Shown here: positions 57,834 through 64,000 of the stretch, one piece after another
Layout of the letters: each line of letters begins with the position of its first letter
Position numbering within the stretch: the first letter of the stretch is position 1
Source of the DNA: Chromohalobacter sp. 11-W
GTDB lineage: Bacteria; Pseudomonadota; Gammaproteobacteria; Pseudomonadales; Halomonadaceae
Assembly: GCF_029889905.1 (NCBI RefSeq)
Contig: NZ_JARANZ010000009.1
Location: forward strand, 1-64,000
Length of the DNA: 64,000 bases
Direction of reading: 5' to 3'
The notes under the pieces: generated by a model
Seen by the model: only the letters and a program-made list of their open reading frames with translations
What the model was told of the DNA's origin: nothing
The model's database searches: none
Position numbers and translations under genes: made by a program

Positions 57834-59633
57834 ATGGAGCACGCTGCCGTCGACCTGACCTTGATCGGCCTGCTCGCGCTGATCTGCCAATGGCTGGCCT
57901 GGCGTCTCAAATTGCCGGCGATCCTGCCGCTTTTGATCGTGGGTATCGTCATGGGCCCCGTGACCGGTCTGCTCCAGCCCGATGCGCTGCTCGGCGACCT
58001 GTTGTTCCCGCTCGTCTCGTTGGCGGTGGCGGTGATCTTGTTCGAAGGCAGCCTGACGCTCGACTTCGGCGACCTGCGCGGCCATGGCCACATCGTGCGC
58101 CGGCTCGTCACCTGGGGAGCACTGGTCACCGGCATTATCGGCATCGTCGCGGCACGTTATACCCTGGGGCTGTCGTGGGAAATGGCCAGCGTCCTGGGCG
58201 CCGTGCTGGTGGTGACGGGGCCGACAGTGGTACTGCCCATGTTGCAGACGCTGCGCGCCCGCGAGCACCTTTCGCAGATCCTGCGCTGGGAAGGCATCCT
58301 GATCGATCCGGTGGGCGCCATCGGCGCGGTGCTGGTGTACGAATTCGTCGCCCTGGGCGCATCCAACGGCGCCGCCACCTACACCTTGGTATTATTCGCC
58401 AAAACGGCACTGATCGGTTTCGGTCTCGGCGGCCTGGGGGGCTATCTGTGGGGCTGTGTACTGCGCCACCACTGGTTGCCACAGCGCCTGCACAGCTTCG
58501 GCACGCTGATGGCCATGCTGTCGCTGTTCACGCTCTCCAACATGCTCTTTCACGAATCCGGGCTGTTGACCGTGACGGTGATGGGCGTGTGGCTGGCCAA
58601 TATGCGCGGCGTACCCACGCAGCAGATCATCGAGTTCAAGGAAACGCTCTCGTTGCTGTTGATCTCGGGGCTTTTCATTCTGCTCGCCGCACGCTTGACC
58701 GTCGATCAGTTGGCACAGCTTTCCTGGCCCGCCTGGGCGTTTCTGCTCATCCTGGTGGGCGTGGCCCGCCCTCTGGCGGTCTGGGTCTGCACCCTGGGCA
58801 CTCGGCTCAATTGGCGAGAAAAAGCGCTGCTGGCATGGCTCTCGCCGCGCGGCATCGTCGCCGCCGCCGTGGCCTCGCTGTTCGCCCTCAAGCTCGAGAA
58901 CCTGAACATGCCGGGCGCGGAAATGCTGGTGCCGGTAACCTTCCTGGTCATCATCAGCACCGTCGTGGTGCAAAGCCTGCTGTCGCGTCCCATCGCGCTG
59001 GCATTGAAGGTCAGCGAACCACCGCCCGCCGGCTTTTTGATCATCGGTGCCAACCCAGTGGCCCGTACCATCGCCAAGGCGTTGGAAGAATCCGGTTTCA
59101 CCGTGCGCCTGACCGACAACAGCTGGGACGCCGTACAGGAAGCGCGCATGGCCGGCTTGCCTGTCTACTACGGCAACCCGCTCTCCGAGCATGCCACCCA
59201 GCATCTCGAACTGACCGGTATCGGCCACCTGCTGCCGTTGTCGCCCTACCGCGAACTAAACAACCTGGCGATCCTGCATTTCGAGCATGTGCTAGGGCAC
59301 GGCAAAGTCTTTCGCCTTGCGGCGGGCACCAGCAAGCATGCCCATCGCCATCAGGAACAGGCGCTGGATCACCTGCCCATGGTCTTCGGCGAAGACGTGA
59401 CGTATGCCCAGCTCTCGAGCGTGGTCTACCGTGGCGGCGAGGTTCGCAAGGCCAAGTTGAGCGCCAATTTCAGCATCGATGACTATCGCCAGGCGCACCA
59501 GAATCGCTTGTTGCCCCTATTCTGTATCGGTCCCAACGGCCGCATTCGGGTCGCCAACGACCGGGCACCGCTTACCCCTCGTGCCGGGGACACCCTGATC
59601 AGTTTGATCTACCCCGACTCCCCCGAATTCTGA
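57834..59633 (+). CDS. Cation/proton antiporter with a TrkA-N regulatory domain
   Basis: 599 residues. The first ~390 form a Na+/H+ exchanger domain with about 12 hydrophobic helices (LPAILPLLIVGIVMGPVTGL, AVAVILFEGSLTLDF, LVVTGPTVVLPML, WLSPRGIVAAAVASLFALKL). A cytoplasmic NAD-binding TrkA-N-like domain follows from about residue 400 (FLIIGANPVARTIAKALEESGF), with a TrkA-C-like end. It probably exports Na+ or K+ in exchange for protons, a natural need in a halophile. Ion specificity is not readable from sequence. Confidence 0.88.
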   Translation: MEHAAVDLTLIGLLALICQWLAWRLKLPAILPLLIVGIVMGPVTGLLQPDALLGDLLFPLVSLAVAVILFEGSLTLDFGDLRGHGHIVRRLVTWGALVTGIIGIVAARYTLGLSWEMASVLGAVLVVTGPTVVLPMLQTLRAREHLSQILRWEGILIDPVGAIGAVLVYEFVALGASNGAATYTLVLFAKTALIGFGLGGLGGYLWGCVLRHHWLPQRLHSFGTLMAMLSLFTLSNMLFHESGLLTVTVMGVWLANMRGVPTQQIIEFKETLSLLLISGLFILLAARLTVDQLAQLSWPAWAFLLILVGVARPLAVWVCTLGTRLNWREKALLAWLSPRGIVAAAVASLFALKLENLNMPGAEMLVPVTFLVIISTVVVQSLLSRPIALALKVSEPPPAGFLIIGANPVARTIAKALEESGFTVRLTDNSWDAVQEARMAGLPVYYGNPLSEHATQHLELTGIGHLLPLSPYRELNNLAILHFEHVLGHGKVFRLAAGTSKHAHRHQEQALDHLPMVFGEDVTYAQLSSVVYRGGEVRKAKLSANFSIDDYRQAHQNRLLPLFCIGPNGRIRVANDRAPLTPRAGDTLISLIYPDSPEF

Positions 59634-59681
59634 ACGCCCCACAATTCTTAATACCCCACAATTCTGAATGCCCCCAACGCC

Positions 59682-59706
59682 ATCGGGCCGCACAAGGCGG
59701 CCCGAT
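59682..59706. terminator. Hairpin between the antiporter gene and trpC
   Basis: ATCGGGCCGC pairs with GCGGCCCGAT around ACAAG, between two convergent genes. No T-run. Just before it, a ~17 bp unit (CCCCACAATTCT-AA) is repeated imperfectly three times at 59620-59671. Confidence 0.6.
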
Positions 59707-59739
59707 AGGAGACGGCATAAGAAACTGGCGAATGCGCGT

Positions 59740-60552
59740 CTAGAAAAACAGGCGACGCAAGGCACTGCCCGGGTCCGCCTCGCGCATGAAGGCCTCGCCG
59801 ACCAGAAAGGCATTCACGTCATGCTCGCGCATGTGCTCGACATCGTCGCGCGTGTGGATTCCCGACTCGGTGACGACCGTGACATGCTGTGGAATGCGCG
59901 GCAGCAGCTCGAAGGTCGTCGCCAATGAGGTCTCGAAGGTGCGCAAATCGCGGTTGTTGATTCCTACCAGCGTCAAATCCAACGCCAGCGCACGCTCCAG
60001 CTCATGAGCATCGTGGACTTCCACCAGCACGTCCATACCCAGTTCATGGGCGTGTTGATGCAATGCTTTCAGGCGGGCGTCGTCGAGTGCCGCGACGATC
60101 AGCAGGATGCAGTCCGCGCCGATGGCCCGTGCTTCGCTGACCTGATAGGCATCGACGATGAAGTCCTTGCGGATCACCGGCAGTGCACAGGCCTCGCGCG
60201 CCGCCTGCAAGTCACGCTCGTGGCCCTGGAAGAAATCGGCATCGGTCAACACCGAGAGGCAGCTGGCCCCGGCTTCGGCGTATGCCTTGGCGACCTGGGC
60301 CGGCTGGAAGTCTTCGCAGATCACACCCTTGGAGGGCGAGGCCTTCTTGACCTCGGCGATCACCGCGGGGTCGCCCTCCACAATGCGCCGCTCGAGCGCA
60401 GCGACGAAGCCTCGCGGCGCGTCTTGCTGGCGCGCCTGTTCTAAAAGCTGTGCTTCGCTGACGCGCGCGCGACGCTCACGAATCTCGTCGTCCTTGCGCG
60501 CCAGAATCTTGGCCAGAATCGTCGGCAGGCCGGTGTCGTGTTCATGGCTCAT
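59740..60552 (-). CDS. trpC: Indole-3-glycerol phosphate synthase
   Basis: 270 residues, monofunctional form. [14 protein letters not shown] at the start, [15 protein letters not shown] with the catalytic lysine, [55 protein letters not shown] and VTESGI cover the full TIM-barrel motif set. Fourth pathway step. Overlaps the trpD stop by 1 bp. Confidence 0.97.
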   Translation of the reverse strand: MSHEHDTGLPTILAKILARKDDEIRERRARVSEAQLLEQARQQDAPRGFVAALERRIVEGDPAVIAEVKKASPSKGVICEDFQPAQVAKAYAEAGASCLSVLTDADFFQGHERDLQAAREACALPVIRKDFIVDAYQVSEARAIGADCILLIVAALDDARLKALHQHAHELGMDVLVEVHDAHELERALALDLTLVGINNRDLRTFETSLATTFELLPRIPQHVTVVTESGIHTRDDVEHMREHDVNAFLVGEAFMREADPGSALRRLFF

Positions 60553-61583
60553 CAGCGGTCGTCCTTATGGGCCAGAATACGCGTGAAATCCGCGAGCTCT
60601 TTCATCTTCTCCAGCGGCAGTTTGGACCCTTGAGCATCCTGCGCCAGGATCACGCCCTCTTTCAACGTGTCCGCCACGCCGGCAGCGTAAAGCGCGGCCC
60701 CCGCATTCAGCGCCACGATATCCGCCGCCGGGCCATCTCCCACCAGTGCGGCCTTGACCAGCTTGAGGCTATCCTCGGCGGTCACTACTTTCAGCGGCGC
60801 CAGCGACTGGCGCTCGATGCCGAAGTCCTCCGGCGCGATGGTGTATTCGCGAATCTCGCCGTCCTGCAACTCGGCCACATGCGTCGGAGCGGCCAGGGAT
60901 ATCTCGTCGAGACCGTCCTCGGCATTGACGACCAGCACATGGTCGCTGCCGAGTCGCTTCAAGGCTTCCGCCATGATCGTCAGCAACGCGGGATCGTAGA
61001 CACCCAATAACTGATTCGGCGTATTGGCGGGGTTGGTCAGCGGCCCAAGAATGTTGAACACGGTGCGCACGCCCATCTCGCGACGCGGGCCGATGGCATG
61101 ACGCATGGCCTGGTGATGCATGGGCGCGAACATGAAGCCGACCCCGACTTCCTGGATGCAGCGCGCCACTTCATTCGGCGGCAGCTCCAGCGAAATACCC
61201 GCTACGTCGAACAAGTCGGCGCTCCCGGAAGACGACGACACGCTACGATTACCGTGTTTGGCGACACGGCCACCGGCAGCGGCAACCACGAAGCTGGACG
61301 CGGTCGAGACGTTGAACAAGTTGGCCCCGTCGCCGCCCGTGCCGACGATGTCCACTAGGTGCGTGCGGTCGATCTCGACGGGCAGCATCAATTCACGCAT
61401 CACCTGCGCGGCCGCCGTGATCTCGTCCGCCGTCTCGCCCTTCATCGCCAGGCCGATCAGAAAGCCGCCGATCTGGGCGTCGCTGGCCTCACCGGTCATG
61501 ATCGCTTTCATCACCGCGTGGGTGTCATCGAAGCTCAGGTGACGGCGACGCATCACCGCGCCGATGGCTTCTCGCATCTGCAT
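60552..61583 (-). CDS. trpD: Anthranilate phosphoribosyltransferase
   Basis: 343 residues with the PRPP-binding [74 protein letters not shown] and the VNAEDGLDE motif. It attaches phosphoribose to anthranilate. Lies 13 bp after trpG. Confidence 0.98.
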   Translation of the reverse strand: MQMREAIGAVMRRRHLSFDDTHAVMKAIMTGEASDAQIGGFLIGLAMKGETADEITAAAQVMRELMLPVEIDRTHLVDIVGTGGDGANLFNVSTASSFVVAAAGGRVAKHGNRSVSSSSGSADLFDVAGISLELPPNEVARCIQEVGVGFMFAPMHHQAMRHAIGPRREMGVRTVFNILGPLTNPANTPNQLLGVYDPALLTIMAEALKRLGSDHVLVVNAEDGLDEISLAAPTHVAELQDGEIREYTIAPEDFGIERQSLAPLKVVTAEDSLKLVKAALVGDGPAADIVALNAGAALYAAGVADTLKEGVILAQDAQGSKLPLEKMKELADFTRILAHKDDR

Positions 61584-61596
61584 GTTTCGCTCCTCG

Positions 61597-62184
61597 TTAC
61601 GCGCGGCGTTTCAGAAAGTTGGCCAGAAGCTCATGGCCCTGACGGGTCATGATCGATTCGGGATGGAACTGCACGCCCTCGATATCCAGCGTCTTGTGGC
61701 GCATGCCCATGATCAACTCGGGCGTGACGTCATCGGCCACGACGCGTGCTGAAATCTCGAGACACTCAGGCAGGCCTTGTTCGGCCACCACCAACGAGTG
61801 ATAGCGCGTCACCTCGAGCGGGTTGGCCAAGCCGTCGAACACACCACGGCCATCGTGCTCGACCCGCGATGTCTTGCCGTGCATGACCTGCGGTGCTCGC
61901 ACCACCTCGCCGCCGAAGACCTGGCCGATGGCCTGATGTCCCAGACAAATCCCGAGGATCGGTAATTTGCCGGCGAAATGACGTACGGCCTCGAGCGAAA
62001 TGCCCGCTTCATTGGGCGTGCACGGCCCCGGCGAGATCACCAGGTGACTCGGCGCCAAGCGCTCGATCTCCTCGAGGGTGATGGCGTCGTTGCGGTAGGT
62101 GACGACCTCGGCCCCCAACTCCGCCAGATATTGCACGACGTTGTAGGTAAAGCTGTCGTAGTTATCGATCATCAGCACGGACAT
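61597..62184 (-). CDS. trpG: Anthranilate synthase component II (glutamine amidotransferase)
   Basis: 195 residues: [31 protein letters not shown], the catalytic cysteine in [20 protein letters not shown], and the HPES catalytic His-Glu near the end. It supplies ammonia to TrpE. First gene of trpGDC, downstream of an attenuator. Confidence 0.97.
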   Translation of the reverse strand: MSVLMIDNYDSFTYNVVQYLAELGAEVVTYRNDAITLEEIERLAPSHLVISPGPCTPNEAGISLEAVRHFAGKLPILGICLGHQAIGQVFGGEVVRAPQVMHGKTSRVEHDGRGVFDGLANPLEVTRYHSLVVAEQGLPECLEISARVVADDVTPELIMGMRHKTLDIEGVQFHPESIMTRQGHELLANFLKRRA

Positions 62185-62300
62185 GGCAATAAAGTCCTAA
62201 GTTCTATGGCATTAATTCTTTGTGAGTCAGATCGTTACCCAGAATCTTATCCAGGTCGGCTTATAAGGGTATGCCAGCCGTGCAGGGAACAGTAGACACA

Positions 62301-62330
62301 AAAATGCCGCCCTGACGGCGGCATTTTATT
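62301..62330 (-). terminator. Attenuator terminator of trpGDC
   Basis: AAAATGCCGCC pairs with GGCGGCATTTT around CTGAC; on the minus strand a run of T follows (62304-62300). It lies 117 bp before trpG and just after the Trp leader peptide. GGCGGCA at 62349-62343 (minus strand) can pair with the terminator's 5' arm TGCCGCC (62323-62317), the competing antiterminator. Confidence 0.85.
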
Positions 62331-62355
62331 CAGTCACAAGCGTGCCGCCCCTCGC

Positions 62356-62376
62356 TCAGGAGCGCCACCACTGCAT
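62356..62376 (-). CDS. trpL: trp leader peptide with tandem Trp codons
   Basis: Minus-strand ATG CAG TGG TGG CGC TCC TGA encodes MQWWRS. An in-frame ATG at 62406-62404 would make a 16-residue form (MNIPDLTFGPMQWWRS). Position just before a terminator/antiterminator pair upstream of trpGDC makes this a classical transcription-attenuation leader: ribosome stalling at the two Trp codons when Trp-tRNA is scarce favours the antiterminator. The start codon used is uncertain because neither has a strong ribosome site. Confidence 0.75.
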   Translation of the reverse strand: MQWWRS

Positions 62377-62410
62377 GGGACCGAATGTCAGATCTGGTAT
62401 ATTCATAGCC

Positions 62411-62443
62411 GTTATAGTGCTCGCGCGCCACGGAGCATGTCAA
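62411..62443 (-). promoter_or_regulatory. Probable trpGDC promoter
   Basis: On the minus strand TTGACA (62443-62438) and TATAAC (62416-62411). The spacing is 21 bp, longer than ideal, so the -10 box may be another. The interval 62444-62630 shows no other gene and should also hold the promoter of the divergent DUF2501 gene. Confidence 0.45.
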
Positions 62444-62630
62444 GCGCTCGCAGCCGCCCTTCCCGCCACCACATTAACCTCTGCCTGTCGCGCCTGCTTA
62501 CCGATGGCGCGGACATGCTCATGCGCGAATGATCTTGCAGAAGGAACATCGCTATCGACAGCTGGTCACACGGATGCCCCCTACGTGCTGCTTATGCGGG
62601 GGCGCTCTTTACTGACATGGATACGATTGT

Positions 62631-63083
62631 ATGGATACACGTTTTAAAAGCTTCGCCCTCGCCGGTTTTCTCGGCCTCATGTCTATGGGGCAGGCACAGG
62701 CATTTTCTCTCGACAGCATGAAAGATGAAGCAACGGACATGATGTCCGGTAGCGGGGGTGGAGGCAATGGCAGCGCCAGCCTGTTGAGCACGCTGTCCAG
62801 CGGTTCCTTCAACCCTAGTAGCCTGACCAATCTCACGGGCGTGATCAGCTATTGCCAGGATAACGGCTATCTGGGTAGTAGCGCCGATATCGCGAAGGAC
62901 CAAGTCATGGAGCAACTAGGGATCAATTCCGAGCCCACCGATGACAATGACTACCAGCAAGGCTTGAGCGGTATCCTTCAGGGCGACGATCAGGAATTCA
63001 ATCTGACGTCCCTCGGCGACAAGGTCGGCGAGAAAGCCTGTGGGATGGTTGCCGACCAAGCCATGTCATTTGCTGGGGGCTAA
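62631..63083 (+). CDS. DUF2501 family exported protein
   Basis: 150 residues with a signal peptide cleaved probably after AQA (residue 24), a Gly/Ser-rich stretch (GSGGGGNGSAS), the conserved LTGVISYCQDNGYLG and a C-terminal KVGEKACGMVADQAM; two cysteines may form a disulfide. This matches DUF2501 (E. coli YjjA-like). Function unknown. It sits divergently between trpG and trpE. Confidence 0.85.
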   Translation: MDTRFKSFALAGFLGLMSMGQAQAFSLDSMKDEATDMMSGSGGGGNGSASLLSTLSSGSFNPSSLTNLTGVISYCQDNGYLGSSADIAKDQVMEQLGINSEPTDDNDYQQGLSGILQGDDQEFNLTSLGDKVGEKACGMVADQAMSFAGG

Positions 63084-63125
63084 CTCCCCCAACGGCCTCG
63101 CGGTTGGAACCCCTGCGCGTGAAGT

Positions 63126-63151
63126 GTGCCGTGCCGGGCATTGCACGGCAC
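63126..63151 (+). terminator. Hairpin after the DUF2501 gene
   Basis: GTGCCGTGC pairs with GCACGGCAC around an 8-base loop. No T-run follows. Confidence 0.45.
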
Positions 63152-63245
63152 GGTCACGACTGGCACTTGATCTCGCCACGGGACGACGCCATGTCTATGC
63201 TTAAAGACATGGCTTAGAGACATTCCTCATTCGCAGGAGGCAACG

Positions 63246-63389
63246 ATGAAACGCATGATAGGCGCCGCCATTGCCAACTGGTTCCGCAAGCCCGAGAACC
63301 GCGAAAAGGCAAAACGAACGGCCAAGCAAATGGCCGATAAGTATCAGAACCGCCGTAAGAAATCGCCCAACGACTCATCTTCACGCTAA
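63246..63389 (+). CDS. Small basic protein, 47 residues
   Basis: GCAGGAGG lies 5 bases before ATG 63246, a very strong ribosome site. The product starts MKRMIGAAIANWFRKPENRE and is rich in Lys/Arg (KAKRTAKQMADKYQNRRKK), with a possible amphipathic helix. I do not recognise it. It ends 55 bp before the convergent trpE stop. Confidence 0.65.
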   Translation: MKRMIGAAIANWFRKPENREKAKRTAKQMADKYQNRRKKSPNDSSSR

Positions 63390-63444
63390 ACCTTCATGCG
63401 CAGGAGTAGGTGGTCACATCCTCGGTGCTCTGCGCCGCTCCTCG

Positions 63445-64000
63445 TTAGCCGAGATTGTCGAGGCCACGCTCGGCCATCGCCACCGCGCGGAAAAGCGCGC
63501 GGCCCTTGTTCAGGGTTTCCTGCCACTCTTGCTCAGGTACCGAGTCAGCAACGATCCCTGCGCCGGCCTGCACGTGTAGCTGTCCATCCTTGATGACCGC
63601 GGTGCGAATGGCGATGGCGGTATCCATGTTGCCGTGCCAGGAAAGATAACCAACCGCCCCGCCATATACTCCGCGTTTGACCGGCTCGAGTTCGTCGAGA
63701 ATCTGCAAGGCGCGGAATTTGGGCGCGCCAGAAAGCGTGCCCGCCGGGAAGGTGGCGCGTAGCACGTCGAGTGCCGACATGCCGGGCTTCAGCTTGCCGG
63801 TCACGTGGGAGACGATATGCATGACGTGCGAATAGCGCTCGATGGCCATGTTGTCGGTGACCTCGACCGAGCCGGTTTCGCTGATGCGTCCCACGTCGTT
63901 GCGGCCCAGGTCGATCAGCATCAGGTGCTCGGCGATCTCCTTGGGGTCGGCAAGCAACTCGGCCTCGAGCGCCTTGTCTTCCGCCTCGCTTTGGCCACGT
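63445..64000 (-). CDS. trpE: Anthranilate synthase component I, C-terminal part (5' end outside the window)
   Basis: 185 codons of the chorismate-binding domain: [86 protein letters not shown] and [17 protein letters not shown]. It makes anthranilate from chorismate with TrpG. It is separated from trpGDC by the two plus-strand genes, so the two trp units need separate promoters. Confidence 0.97.
   Translation of the reverse strand, partial: RGQSEAEDKALEAELLADPKEIAEHLMLIDLGRNDVGRISETGSVEVTDNMAIERYSHVMHIVSHVTGKLKPGMSALDVLRATFPAGTLSGAPKFRALQILDELEPVKRGVYGGAVGYLSWHGNMDTAIAIRTAVIKDGQLHVQAGAGIVADSVPEQEWQETLNKGRALFRAVAMAERGLDNLG

Noticed and set aside
57890-59482. 530-residue plus-strand frame within the antiporter gene
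   Set aside because: It is an Arg/His-rich alternative frame of a gene with clear membrane helices and a TrkA-N motif in the correct frame.

Overview
The window looks like a chromosomal segment of a high-GC halophilic gammaproteobacterium of the Halomonas/Chromohalobacter type. This is inferred from protein character and gene order (aroQ-accB-accC-prmA-dusB-fis-purH, serS-cobA, urt-ure, trpGDC with attenuator), not from a database search. About two thirds is conserved housekeeping sequence with intact reading frames. The accessory part is 1-19750, with a small accessory patch behind tRNA-Leu at 35366-36890.

1-19750: a type VI secretion (T6SS) effector island. It starts inside a vgrG 3' end (DUF2345), followed by a DUF4123 adaptor, a VasX/BTH_I2691-like membrane toxin (Tox1, 911 aa) and a DUF6708-like membrane protein that is probably the immunity protein. 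Behind it lies a second toxin-C-terminus plus immunity pair without the toxin N-terminus, then a 0.1 kb scrap of a third. A second full toxin (Tox2, 898 aa) with its own DUF6708-like partner follows. A second, 5'-truncated copy of the vgrG 3' end (954 bp, nearly identical, no indels) then leads into another DUF4123 adaptor, a third toxin (Tox3, frameshifted twice), and an exported Sel1-repeat immunity candidate. Tox3 is in turn followed by a broken toxin-C-terminus/Sel1 pair and a further toxin scrap. The island therefore reads as a stack of toxin-tip/immunity cassettes: new modules entered by recombination at the vgrG 3' end and old ones decayed downstream. Each toxin shares an N-terminal Cys-x-x-Cys plus GLPI-x-P-x-RYAV signature, while the hydrophobic C-terminal tip and the membrane segments of the partner vary.

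19772-35071: a PP2C/protein-kinase-like protein with degraded catalytic motifs, ppa, a DUF2333 protein, aroQ-accB-accC (shikimate and fatty acid synthesis), prmA, dusB-fis, purH, gabD, folX-folE, an SrkA-like kinase and comF. 35281-38616: tRNA-Leu(TAG), a 50-residue small gene, a Rap1a/Tai-type immunity protein without a visible toxin, a candidate minus-strand small RNA, and an SSS symporter with a DUF3311-like partner. 38831-39652: a DUF1206 membrane protein.

39660-51357: one long minus-strand unit for urea use: UrtABCDE (urea ABC import), UreDABC-EFG (nickel urease and its maturation) and a HupE/UreJ nickel permease. Upstream of urtA are a good sigma-54 promoter match and a GCAC-N7-GTGC palindrome of the NtrC type, pointing to nitrogen control. 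51716-59633: cobA, serS, a YdiJ-type FAD/Fe-S dehydrogenase, a DUF2905 protein and a cation/proton antiporter with a TrkA-N domain. 59740-64000: trpGDC preceded by a tandem-Trp leader peptide and attenuator hairpin, then a divergent DUF2501 gene, a 47-residue basic small protein, and the 3' part of trpE.
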